Shown: positions 1 to 7,883 of the stretch, piece after piece
How positions within the stretch are numbered: the first letter of the stretch is position 1
How the letters are laid out: each line of letters starts with the position of its first letter
From: Comamonadaceae bacterium
GTDB taxonomy: Bacteria > Pseudomonadota > Gammaproteobacteria > Burkholderiales > Burkholderiaceae_C
Length of the DNA: 64,000 nucleotides
NCBI GenBank assembly: GCA_947375135.1
Contig: CANCER010000001.1
Location: 186,001 to 250,000 of the forward strand
Direction: 5' to 3'
Notes under the pieces: model-generated
Databases searched by the model: none
What the model was told of the DNA's origin: nothing
Seen by the model: only the letters and a program-made list of their open reading frames with translations
Program-made: the position numbers and the translations under genes

Positions 1-977
1 GGTTCGGCCACATCGCCGACGCCGCCGAGGAGCTTCGTGAAGAGTTCGACGCCATGGAGGAGGCAGGTGCCACCCCCGAGGTCTACGGCATCAAGGTGGA
101 ATCACACCCGATCTTGCTTGTCACCTCGCCGCTCAAAATGCGCACGGCTCGAACACTCCAACTTTCATTCAGCGGTGAACTGCTTGAAACGGTTGCACTT
201 CGCAAGGAGCCAGCCATTGTCAAAAGCAATCTCGACGCCACGAACCGCCTCATTGAAGCCATGGGGGATCCAGCCGAAGGTCCCATCATTTCAAGAACTC
301 GTGCAGGCAGTGAATCACGATGGAGCGGCTACCTCTGGCAGAACGTCCCCGCTGAATTCATTGCGGACTTCTTCCTCCACTACGCGACCCACCCCAAGGC
401 ACGCAAGGTCAACAGTGCACTGCTCTCAGAGTTTGTATTGACCATGGCCAAGCAGAAGGAATTGACCTCTTGGACGGTGGCGATGACCGGAGGCGGTTCC
501 GTCAACTCGCACACCTTCGCACGGGGCCTCACCATCGATGCTTTGTTAGAGCGTACTGGGGACGACAAAATTCTAGACCGCTATTCGATTGGCCGTCTGC
601 TTTCCCCGAAAGATGAGTCCATCGACTTGGACGATCAGGCCTGGCAGGCCGCACTGGCATCGACCATCAAGGCTTGGAAGTCCGATCCGGCACGGCAGAG
701 CGACGGGGATAAGCGCAAGGAACCTGAGTTGCCCAATGGCCCCGCCGTGCGCCGTATCCGAGGCCGTGGAGCAGACGGCATCGCCCCGGCGCCTGAGCGC
801 GGACTGCTTCTGCTGTATCCCTTGGACCCGAAGCTTTCCAAGGTCACCTCCTTGCTGGATCAAAGTGACCCTGTAATGGCCTTTGGTGTGAGCTTCCCGT
901 CAAGCGACTCCGGGCTCAAAGTTGAATACCGTGTTGATCACCTTTTGTGGGAACAAGAATATGGCCCGGCAGAGTAA
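1..977 (+). CDS. Z1-domain helicase-type protein, C-terminal part (5' end outside window)
   Basis: The reading frame is open from the window edge, so this is the C-terminal part of a longer protein; the first in-frame ATG (position 54) is internal. The segment with WFGHIADAAEEL... followed by VTSPLKMRTAR and LSFSGELLETV matches the end of the Z1 domain, a domain found on superfamily II helicase-like proteins of restriction or phage-resistance loci. The rest (about 250 residues) is a helical tail with a basic stretch near residue 230. The next gene overlaps its end by 17 bp and encodes a PD-(D/E)XK protein, followed by an AIPR protein; that gene order is recurrent for Z1 systems. Family assignment rests on remembered similarity. 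The helicase motor itself is not visible here. Confidence 0.75.
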   Translation, partial: FGHIADAAEELREEFDAMEEAGATPEVYGIKVESHPILLVTSPLKMRTARTLQLSFSGELLETVALRKEPAIVKSNLDATNRLIEAMGDPAEGPIISRTRAGSESRWSGYLWQNVPAEFIADFFLHYATHPKARKVNSALLSEFVLTMAKQKELTSWTVAMTGGGSVNSHTFARGLTIDALLERTGDDKILDRYSIGRLLSPKDESIDLDDQAWQAALASTIKAWKSDPARQSDGDKRKEPELPNGPAVRRIRGRGADGIAPAPERGLLLLYPLDPKLSKVTSLLDQSDPVMAFGVSFPSSDSGLKVEYRVDHLLWEQEYGPAE

Positions 978-1965
978 CGAATTTTCCGTCGCGTGGAGTT
1001 CCCTCTCTGGGGATTCCGGTGACACCGGTTGGCGCACGATCGCCATCACCCCGGCGGGCCGCTGTGCTCTGAGTGCAGGGCGCAGGTTCCCTGGCAACGC
1101 ACAGTCCATGCTGGTGGGGTTCAAGACTTTGGCTCTGCCTGCCACCGAGCGCTTGCCCGAAGGTCAAGGATTCAGTGTTGAGCGCGTAACGCTTCCGGGT
1201 GATACACGCTCATGGCTCGCCCTAACCCGCAAGGAGAACGGTAGCCCCGAACTATTCTTGGCCATGGTGTGTGATGTGGCGGGCCTACTTGATCATGAAC
1301 ATCAGGCCGACGACGCCCATTTGCTGCGCATCTTCCTTGGGCGTGTACGGGCCTGGCAAGAGTTCATGCGTAAGGGCGTGGAGACTTTGAGCCCCGAGGC
1401 CGAAATCGGGCTCTTTGGTGAACTTCTGTGCCTATCCCAGATCATCGACTTGGGCGTGTCCCTTGAAACAGCCGTTTCATCGTGGGTTGGCCCACTTGAT
1501 GGCGTCCAAGACTTCGAAATTGGTACCGGTGCCATCGAAGTGAAGACGACGCTTTCACCTGTGGGATTTCCCGCGCATGTCGGCTCCCTTCAACAATTGG
1601 ATGACGCCACTCGACAACCACTCTTTCTGGCAGGAGTTCGGCTTCGTCAGCTTGCCACCGGGCGCACGTTGCCCGAGCTCATTGATGATTTACGCGTGAG
1701 CGTGGCTGGCACGCCCGATTCCACTCGTCATTTTGCCGAGCGCATATTGCGGGCAAGATACTACGAGGGACACCGGGACCAGTACACACGTCGCTTTGAG
1801 TTGGCCGGACTTCGGATCATCGAAGTTAAAGACGCCTTCCCACGTTTGACACCGGGGCGTGTGCCCGTTGGAATTTTCAAGGCCACTTATGACCTCGACA
1901 TAGATCGAGCGCCTGGCCTCAACATTGAATTGCGCGAAGCACTGAAACAATTGGGAGCACTTTGA
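961..1965 (+). CDS. PD-(D/E)XK motif protein (DUF4420 type nuclease)
   Basis: A 334-residue predicted nuclease, probably the DNA-cutting part of the Z1/AIPR module. The core shows E-GLFGEL around residues 146-153, W-GP around 175, then D184, eight residues, E193-V-K195: a PD-(D/E)XK active site on a beta hairpin, arranged as in DUF4420 proteins. I chose the ATG at 961 because GTGGGA lies just upstream and the protein then starts MARQSNEF; an ATG at 922 is also in frame. It overlaps the Z1 gene by 17 bp, so translation is probably coupled. The AIPR gene starts 2 bp after its stop. Function as an endonuclease is inferred from the motif; its target is unknown. Confidence 0.85.
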   Translation: MARQSNEFSVAWSSLSGDSGDTGWRTIAITPAGRCALSAGRRFPGNAQSMLVGFKTLALPATERLPEGQGFSVERVTLPGDTRSWLALTRKENGSPELFLAMVCDVAGLLDHEHQADDAHLLRIFLGRVRAWQEFMRKGVETLSPEAEIGLFGELLCLSQIIDLGVSLETAVSSWVGPLDGVQDFEIGTGAIEVKTTLSPVGFPAHVGSLQQLDDATRQPLFLAGVRLRQLATGRTLPELIDDLRVSVAGTPDSTRHFAERILRARYYEGHRDQYTRRFELAGLRIIEVKDAFPRLTPGRVPVGIFKATYDLDIDRAPGLNIELREALKQLGAL

Positions 1966-1967
1966 AC

Positions 1968-3737
1968 ATGGAATTGCTGGATTTTCTGCGTGAAACGCAG
2001 GCTGAGGTCAGGTCTCAAATGAATGAGGGCTCCCCTTATGCTGAGATGATTTTTTCCGACATCGTCATGCAACACATGGCCGACATCGGCATGACCTTCG
2101 AACCGGTGGTCTGTCATCACCGGGGTCAATACCGCAATGCCATATTGCGGCTCAGCGGATACGCTCTCTCGGACGATCAAGACCAGCTCGACTTGTTTGT
2201 CAGCCTGTACGACGGTGTTGATGAGTTGACCCCTGTCCCCGATGGCGATACCAAAACGGCCGTTGAGCAGTGCCTTCGATTTTTGAGTCTGTGTGCCGAT
2301 GGAAACATGGCCCAACGCTTGGACCCATCGAGCGATGTCGCCTCCCTCGCCGGAACGCTGCAAGCCATCTATAACGGCCTCGAACAGATTCGAGTCTTCG
2401 TGCTCACCGACAAGGTGGCCCGCTCCAAGAGTTTCCAGACCCGGCAAATTAGTGGCAAGTCTGTGCGCTTGGAGGTCATGGACATTGAGCGACTCCACCG
2501 CCATCTTTCCGAAGGCAAGCCGCGCGATGAGTTGATTGTCGATTTCAATGAGGTTTCAGGTTCACCGCTGCCTTGTATCTTTGTGCCTGGTGGCGATGAA
2601 GACTACGGATATGCACTCGCTGCTATTCCCGCCAACGCCCTTCAATTGCTTTACGAGAAGTTTGGGGCTCGGCTCTTGGAAGCCAACGTGCGTTCGTTTT
2701 TGAGTGTCAAGGGCAAAGGCGTCAATGCCGGTATTCAGCAAACGCTGCGCAATGAGCCCGGTCGCTTCATGGCCTACAACAATGGCATCGTGATCGTTGC
2801 CGATGAACTCCACTTCGGGCGCACGCCCGATGGCTCCGTGGGCATCTCGTGGATCAAGGGCCTGCAAATCGTCAACGGTGGCCAAACCACGGCGTCCATT
2901 TACTTCACCAAACGGAAGTACCCCGACACCGATCTTGACCGCGTCCGTGTGCCCGCCAAGATCATCGTGATGCATGCCCAGGACCCCGCCAAGGAAGAGG
3001 CCCTGGTGTCTGACATATCTCGGTTCGCCAACAGCCAAAACGCTGTGCGCCAATCTGATCTGTCAGCGAACAAGCCCTATCACGTCGAAGTCGAAAAGCT
3101 CTCCCTGTCCGTGTTTTGTCCCGATGGTGTCGGTCGTTGGTTCTACGAACGTGCAGCAGGCAGCTACAACACCCTATTGGCTCGTGACGGAACCACTCCC
3201 GCCAAGCTCAAAAAGATCAAAGAAGACATTCCTGCGGCCCGTCGAATCACCAAGACGGACCTCGCTAAGTACCTCAACGCATGGAACAAGAAGCCCGATG
3301 TCGTCAGCCTTGGCAATCAAAAGAACTTCGACAAGTTCATGGGCGAACTCGTTTCTGCCGACGGCATGGAGACTCCGTTGCCGACTGTGGCTGAGTACAA
3401 GACCATGATCGCTAAGACCAAGCTCTTTCGGGACGCCCAGAAGCTCCTACGGCCTCAGTTCCAAGCCTTCCAGGCCAATGTCACCGCCTACACCGTGGCC
3501 GTGGTCTCAGAGCTGATTGGGCCGCAGATTGACTTGGACAAAATCTGGATGAAACAGGGATGCTCACCGGCACTTATGGCCCAGATCTCCACATGGGCCA
3601 ATGAAGTCAATGCCGTGCTCCACCGAACTGCCAACGGTCGCATGATTTCCGAATGGGCCAAGAGACCAGAATGCAAAGACGCCGTCTTAGGCGCACGCTA
3701 TTCAGCTCCGGCAAAGGGCATTCCAGAAATGCGTTGA
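1968..3737 (+). CDS. AIPR family protein (abortive infection phage resistance)
   Basis: A 589-residue protein of the AIPR family. The diagnostic stretch lies around residues 265-312: GRFMAYNNGIVIVADEL, then IKGLQIVNGGQTTASIYF. AIPR proteins occur in abortive-infection and restriction-like loci; their biochemistry is poorly known. The start is the ATG at 1968, 2 bp after the stop of the nuclease gene, with GGGAG ten bases upstream; a TTG at 1962 is an alternative. It is the last gene of the Z1 / PD-(D/E)XK / AIPR operon; the sequence turns AT-rich immediately after it. I infer that the three proteins act together in anti-phage defence. Confidence 0.88.
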   Translation: MELLDFLRETQAEVRSQMNEGSPYAEMIFSDIVMQHMADIGMTFEPVVCHHRGQYRNAILRLSGYALSDDQDQLDLFVSLYDGVDELTPVPDGDTKTAVEQCLRFLSLCADGNMAQRLDPSSDVASLAGTLQAIYNGLEQIRVFVLTDKVARSKSFQTRQISGKSVRLEVMDIERLHRHLSEGKPRDELIVDFNEVSGSPLPCIFVPGGDEDYGYALAAIPANALQLLYEKFGARLLEANVRSFLSVKGKGVNAGIQQTLRNEPGRFMAYNNGIVIVADELHFGRTPDGSVGISWIKGLQIVNGGQTTASIYFTKRKYPDTDLDRVRVPAKIIVMHAQDPAKEEALVSDISRFANSQNAVRQSDLSANKPYHVEVEKLSLSVFCPDGVGRWFYERAAGSYNTLLARDGTTPAKLKKIKEDIPAARRITKTDLAKYLNAWNKKPDVVSLGNQKNFDKFMGELVSADGMETPLPTVAEYKTMIAKTKLFRDAQKLLRPQFQAFQANVTAYTVAVVSELIGPQIDLDKIWMKQGCSPALMAQISTWANEVNAVLHRTANGRMISEWAKRPECKDAVLGARYSAPAKGIPEMR

Positions 3738-3951
3738 TCGAATCGGCTGTGGTGACCATCTTACCCACCACTATGATTGACTTTGGATCTGTTATTTACC
3801 CCAATAAATAAATAACTGCTAACCAACTACGTAAATAGCACATATACAGTAGGCGCCTGAGTCGCAAAGGATTAAACAATTTTTCACCGGGACAGCATTG
3901 ACAATTCAATTTATCAATGAGAGAAGCTACACCAAATTTCTCGGAGAAAAA

Positions 3952-4131
3952 ATGAAAAACAACAAAGATAAAACTATTGAAAAAAAGATAGATCCTGATT
4001 TACAACTCAGCTCAAAGCAAGAAGCATTTGAAAGAATTGATGGCGTTCTAAATGAATTTCCAATGCTTAAATACGCAATCTTAGCTACGCTGCTGGGCTT
4101 TATTGTCGCAGTCTTTACACAACCAATGTAA
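3952..4131 (+). CDS. small single-pass membrane protein, unknown
   Basis: A 59-residue protein with a lysine-rich N-terminus (MKNNKDKTIEKK) and one hydrophobic segment at the C-terminus (about residues 37-57, LKYAILATLLGFIVAVF). The ATG at 3952 has a good ribosome binding site (GGAG five bases upstream), which argues against the longer reading from 3898. The gene is AT-rich and converges on the next gene with only one base between stops. I do not recognise the family. Small membrane proteins of this shape in islands are often toxins or regulators, but nothing here proves that. Confidence 0.5.
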   Translation: MKNNKDKTIEKKIDPDLQLSSKQEAFERIDGVLNEFPMLKYAILATLLGFIVAVFTQPM

Positions 4132-4132
4132 A

Positions 4133-4603
4133 TCAATAGAACTCTTTAATAATTAGGATCAATGATCCCAGTGTTATTAAAAACAACCCTGAGGAGGCAA
4201 AATTGGATGCTGCAATCATGGCTCCAACGATTTCCTTTGTAGGATCTTTTGGCTCAATCGATCCTGGTGGCGGGTTGCTTATCTTAAATTGGATGTACTC
4301 ATCAAGTGAAATTGAATTTAATTTTTCTTTTGATTTAGGACTTAGAACTACGCCTAATGCGGTCCATATTGTACCAACTAATATAAAAATAGTCGCAATA
4401 ACAGAAAAGAGGCCAGACCAATCAATACCTTTATCCGAAAATAGTCTTTTCAAAAACAACCGCTCAGCGAAGATTAAAAGACTTACGATAAAAATTATGT
4501 AAATTGTTGATCGCGGCTCCTCTTGAAAATCATGCAAAATTTCTTTTACCTTAATTAAAGGCCATTTGAGGAATAAGGCAATATAGTTAAGAATAAATTT
4601 CAT
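4133..4603 (-). CDS. AT-rich membrane protein, unknown
   Basis: A 156-residue protein with three likely membrane segments: IYIIFIVSLLIFAERLFL (about 36-54), LFSVIATIFILVGTIWTALG (about 68-87) and ASSGLFLITLGSLILII (about 134-150). Between them is a polar loop with a KSKEK cluster. The start is taken at MKFILNY (4603); an ATG three codons earlier (4612) is also possible. Its low GC content is unlike both flanking genes, so it was probably acquired separately. It is convergent with the small membrane protein gene at 3952. No family recognised. Confidence 0.5.
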   Translation of the reverse strand: MKFILNYIALFLKWPLIKVKEILHDFQEEPRSTIYIIFIVSLLIFAERLFLKRLFSDKGIDWSGLFSVIATIFILVGTIWTALGVVLSPKSKEKLNSISLDEYIQFKISNPPPGSIEPKDPTKEIVGAMIAASNFASSGLFLITLGSLILIIKEFY

Positions 4604-4894
4604 TTGACTCACTAAATTTCAATTTGATATCTAGCATTGTGTCATAACAGTTAAGTTGGACACCCCATCCCCTTGACATCAGCCGGTTCAGTGCTGCTCA
4701 CAGGCACCGTCATCGTCACTCAGAGGCAACCCCGTCAGTGCCCTACCTGCCATCGCGTTCACGCAACCTTAGGCAAGCCGATAAAATGATTTTTTCTTGG
4801 AAATATTCACTAAACAAATTTCTCAGGCCCGATTTGCGGTATATTTCAGTTGTTAGTGACGTTTTCCAAGAAATTTACATCAAAGGAGCCGCAG
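4604..4894. other. intergenic region before the five-gene operon
   Basis: This stretch separates the AT-rich membrane genes from the operon starting at 4895. GC content rises at about 4660, where TTAAGTTGGACACCCC resembles the outer end of some insertion sequences, but no transposase and no second end are visible. The last 100 bp are AT-rich and should hold the operon promoter; I cannot name a convincing -35/-10 pair. AAAGGAG at about 4883-4888 is the ribosome binding site of the gene at 4895. Confidence 0.35.
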
Positions 4895-5773
4895 ATGGCC
4901 AGCAAATCAGAAACCATGTCAGTCCCCGGCTTGGAGAAGTTGTTCGAAGACTTTCTTCGGACTTCGTGTGAGACCTTCCAAGCCCTGGAAACCGAATTCG
5001 GCTTTGGCGGATTGAAAAAACACTTCCTAGGTGGCGACTTCCCCTACTCCGTACTTCAAAGCGAAAAGCTTCCGACTTTTATCACGCACCACGTTCAGAA
5101 CTCCCATGCATGGAAGCAGCTTGCTGAGCTGTACGATTTCGCTGTCAACGGCATAGCCACGAATGAGGACACGATGTACGTCGCGACGAACGCCGCTGAA
5201 ATCCTCAGCTTGGCCAGTTATGACGAATGTAGGATGCATCACGCTTGGGAGCGCTTGGTCTGGCAGGCCGATGGCCGCCATGGTCTTGATAACGGCTATC
5301 CCATGGAATACCAAAAACTGGCCTATCTGGCTGATGTGGATATTCGTACCGTTCGCAATGCTGTCAGTGCAGGACAGTTGGTGAGCAGCAAGACCCAAGG
5401 CACCGACTTCGTAGAAAACGAGTCAGCTCGCAAGTGGCTTTCCGGGCGCCGTGGATTCAAGCCAACTGTCTATGCCGGTCAAACCGAAGTCAGTCTGGCC
5501 AACGTCAATAGCCCCATCGCCTTTGGAGCAATTCTCAAAGCCCAGCGTGCACGTATCGTGGAGGCAGGGGGCACGCTAGCCACCCAGCATCCCGCACTCA
5601 CTGAGCCGGTCATAAACACGCTGGAATCGGGTGTCTTTGACCTGTCACTCAACATGATCAATCCGGTGGCGGACTACTACCAGATCGAGCGCAAGCAATT
5701 CTTGTCCAGCGTGATGCGAACGTTCTTCCCTGAACAACTTGCCGCGATTCAATCCCTGTCCAGCCTCAAATAG
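4895..5773 (+). CDS. unknown protein with excisionase-like helix-turn-helix, first gene of five-gene operon
   Basis: A 292-residue protein. The start at 4895 is supported by AAAGGAG seven bases upstream; the frame opens earlier at 4850. The N-terminal half is helical and unfamiliar. Around residues 147-182 there is a winged-helix-like pattern: KLAYLADVDIRTVRNAVSAG, then a short wing and ARKWLSG, as in AlpA/MerR-type DNA-binding proteins that end in a tryptophan-bearing helix. A DNA-binding or adaptor role is therefore possible. It is 20 bp upstream of the next gene, and all five genes to 7852 point the same way with short gaps. No family name can be given. Confidence 0.65.
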   Translation: MASKSETMSVPGLEKLFEDFLRTSCETFQALETEFGFGGLKKHFLGGDFPYSVLQSEKLPTFITHHVQNSHAWKQLAELYDFAVNGIATNEDTMYVATNAAEILSLASYDECRMHHAWERLVWQADGRHGLDNGYPMEYQKLAYLADVDIRTVRNAVSAGQLVSSKTQGTDFVENESARKWLSGRRGFKPTVYAGQTEVSLANVNSPIAFGAILKAQRARIVEAGGTLATQHPALTEPVINTLESGVFDLSLNMINPVADYYQIERKQFLSSVMRTFFPEQLAAIQSLSSLK

Positions 5774-5793
5774 CACAACCGAAGAGAACACCC

Positions 5794-6096
5794 ATGACCC
5801 ATACCCCGACATCCGCACAAAGTGCGTCCGCAAGCATGACAGCACCCGAGGCCAAAAAACTTTCAGCCGTGGTGACCCGTGGCCCCAACAAGGGTACGGT
5901 CATGAAGCCCTACCGCGACAAGAACGGCTTCTTTCTTGTGAGCAAGGGCAGCAACCTGCGCATCGACGCCACGGAGGTGAGCAGCGAAGCTGACCTGCCG
6001 TCATGGGTTGCCCTTGGGTACGGTGTGCGCATGTCAGCCAAAGGGGTTGCACCATCACTCTTCATGCCCAAAGGCCTCGTCATTTCAAGCACGTAG
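5794..6096 (+). CDS. small basic protein, unknown, second gene of five-gene operon
   Basis: A 100-residue protein. The central part (SAVVTRGPNKGTVMKPYRDKNGFFLVSK, quoted in pieces: VTRGPNKGTV and KNGFFLVSKG) looks like a small beta-barrel with basic and aromatic residues, suggesting nucleic-acid or protein binding, but this is only an impression. The start at 5794 follows AAGAGAACACCC. It ends 22 bp before the next gene. No family recognised; its value is as a conserved-looking partner of the UDG-like gene. Confidence 0.6.
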   Translation: MTHTPTSAQSASASMTAPEAKKLSAVVTRGPNKGTVMKPYRDKNGFFLVSKGSNLRIDATEVSSEADLPSWVALGYGVRMSAKGVAPSLFMPKGLVISST

Positions 6097-6118
6097 AAGC
6101 AAAAAAGGGAGCCCAAAC

Positions 6119-6874
6119 ATGAACACAGAACTTTTAGAAAAATTTGCACCCGTACTGATCTCGCCCACTCCCCCGGTTGTGCGCGATTCACGGCTTCTCA
6201 TGGACGTCGAGGGTGAAGTCGCCGTCTACTACTCACCGTTTGAATACATCAACCCCAAGGCACAGATCGTTCTGGTGGGAATTACGCCCGGCCCAACCCA
6301 GATGGTGAACGCCAACAATGTGGCCCGGCGCGAACTGCTCGCCGGTTCCACGCCGTTGGATGCAATCCGCACTGCCAAGCAAGAAGGTGCATTTAGCGGC
6401 GAACCCATGCGCACCAACCTGATCAGGCAGTTGGACCATTGGGGGATACAAACGTGGTTGGGTTTGAAAAGCACCAAAGAACTTTTCGAAGGCTCGCGGG
6501 ATCTGGTTCAAACGACCTCCCTACTGCGATACCCTGTCTTCGTAGGTGGCAACGACTACCGAGGCACACCCGACATGACGCGGAACGTCCTGCTTCGCAA
6601 ATATCTTCTTGAGCATTTTGTGCAGGAGGTACAAGACATGCCGGAGGCGATCTTCATTCCGCTCGGACCGCAAGTGCAAAAGGTAATTGACGCCCTCGTC
6701 GTGCAAAAGGTCCTGCCGAAAGAGCGCATCATTCGCGGCATGTTGCATCCTTCTGGAAACAACACCTACCGCATCAATTACCTGACCGGTGCAACGCGCG
6801 GTGCAATACCTCATGCGACCAATCCGGTCCCCTACGACAACGGGCGCCTCGATTTCCGTCAAATCTACCTCTGA
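6119..6874 (+). CDS. uracil-DNA-glycosylase-like protein, third gene of five-gene operon
   Basis: A 251-residue protein with the two hallmark loops of the uracil-DNA glycosylase superfamily at the right spacing: IVLVGITPGPTQM, with G54-I-T-P57-G58, after a beta strand near the N-terminus, and GMLHPSGNN, with H210-P-S, near the C-terminus. In true UDGs the first loop activates water and the second inserts into the minor groove. The Asp of family 1 enzymes (GQDPY) is absent; T56-P57 replaces it, so activity on uracil is uncertain. The start at 6119 follows AAAAAAGGGAG. UDG-fold enzymes can act as phage defence by removing modified bases (Brig1 is an example), so a DNA-base-sensing role is a reasonable inference here. 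Confidence 0.6.
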   Translation: MNTELLEKFAPVLISPTPPVVRDSRLLMDVEGEVAVYYSPFEYINPKAQIVLVGITPGPTQMVNANNVARRELLAGSTPLDAIRTAKQEGAFSGEPMRTNLIRQLDHWGIQTWLGLKSTKELFEGSRDLVQTTSLLRYPVFVGGNDYRGTPDMTRNVLLRKYLLEHFVQEVQDMPEAIFIPLGPQVQKVIDALVVQKVLPKERIIRGMLHPSGNNTYRINYLTGATRGAIPHATNPVPYDNGRLDFRQIYL

Positions 6875-6887
6875 GCACGGAGTCACG

Positions 6888-7511
6888 ATGTCTAATTTCG
6901 CCTGCATGTCGCACCATGCATTCAAACGTGTTGGCCAGAGGACCCTGATGACCTGGAAGGAGGTTGCAAACTTGTTGGACCGGAAGGTGTGCGTCGACTC
7001 TGGCCATCTACCCGGCTTCTCCCGCCACCATTTTGTGTTTTACAGTTCGATGGACCAAACCTGCTTTGTGGCCATCCAAGACGTTCGAAGCGGGACCGTG
7101 GTGACCGTCTTGCCGTTGACCTACCAAGCAAGGCTCACGTGGGCAATCCCTGAGGAAACATGCGCACGAGCAAAACTTCTCTATGAGGAATATGCCCGTG
7201 TCGAAGCCGACAAAGCCAATGTGTTGGAAGAGAGGCGGAAGGCGGCTAACGCCGCAAAAATTGCCAGTGCAAGAAGCTTCGTCATCTCCATGCATTTCGT
7301 GGACGCCGAGGGCCAGTACAAAACCCAAAAGCTGATGTCAGTTCGCGCGGCCAAATACGATTTTGAAATCGACAATCTCATTCGGGATAAACAGTTGCCG
7401 GACCTGCTGCAAAACTGCCTTGAGCAAAGCAGCGTCCTTGCTAAGAGCATCAGCGCCATCACCATCCGAAATGGCCGGAAGGTACCACCGCATTACATCG
7501 ACCTGCACTGA
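6888..7511 (+). CDS. unknown protein with RelE/DUF4258-like N-terminus, fourth gene of five-gene operon
   Basis: A 207-residue protein starting 13 bp after the UDG-like gene (SD GCACGGAG). The first 85 residues have the pattern SHHAFKRVGQRT, MTWKEVANLL, RHHFVFYS, CFVAIQD and VVTVLPL: an H/R-rich start, a helix and a terminal beta hairpin, as in DUF4258/BrnT-like members of the RelE toxin fold. A charged coiled-coil linker (about residues 95-125, rich in E, K, R and A) leads to a second small domain of about 80 residues. If the fold is right, this could be an RNase-like effector, but catalytic residues cannot be assigned. An earlier ATG at 6789 would overlap the previous gene by 86 bp and is unlikely. 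Confidence 0.55.
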   Translation: MSNFACMSHHAFKRVGQRTLMTWKEVANLLDRKVCVDSGHLPGFSRHHFVFYSSMDQTCFVAIQDVRSGTVVTVLPLTYQARLTWAIPEETCARAKLLYEEYARVEADKANVLEERRKAANAAKIASARSFVISMHFVDAEGQYKTQKLMSVRAAKYDFEIDNLIRDKQLPDLLQNCLEQSSVLAKSISAITIRNGRKVPPHYIDLH

Positions 7512-7573
7512 TGGTCATTGCAGAAATGCAGCACAACCCAACCTGTCAAACTAAGCCCCATCGTAGGAACACC

Positions 7574-7852
7574 ATGACCCCCACAGCCGAAACTCTCGCC
7601 TTCGAATTTTCGCAAGGTCTTCACTCGTGTCTCACCGAAGAGCAAATCGCAGAAGTCGTTCGGCGCAATCTTGCCGAGACTTCCCCCGGCATCTGCCACT
7701 CGCACGACTTTTGCGATGCGAACATGGTGCTCCACGAGGTGTTCATGAAATACGGGATGAACCCCGTGGAAGAAGGCGGAATGGATCGCTGGGGCGATTT
7801 GTGGAACCGCACTTGGAACATGGCCAAGGGATCAGGGTTCAAGGTCAGCTGA
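7574..7852 (+). CDS. small acidic protein, unknown, last gene of five-gene operon
   Basis: A 92-residue protein. The ATG at 7574 has AGGA six bases upstream; the frame also opens at 7511. Conserved-looking features are an HSHDFCDAN stretch and two tryptophan pairs near the C-terminus (DRWGDLWNRTWNM). The protein is small, helical and acidic in its first half. It lies 62 bp after the preceding gene and converges with the methyltransferase gene (31 bp between stops). No family recognised. Confidence 0.55.
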   Translation: MTPTAETLAFEFSQGLHSCLTEEQIAEVVRRNLAETSPGICHSHDFCDANMVLHEVFMKYGMNPVEEGGMDRWGDLWNRTWNMAKGSGFKVS

Positions 7853-7883
7853 TCACCTTGCAGGGCCACTGCATCAAACCAAT

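Noticed and set aside
4640-4670. possible insertion-sequence end (TTAAGTTGGACACCCC)
   Set aside because: No transposase, no matching second end and no target-site duplication could be found nearby.
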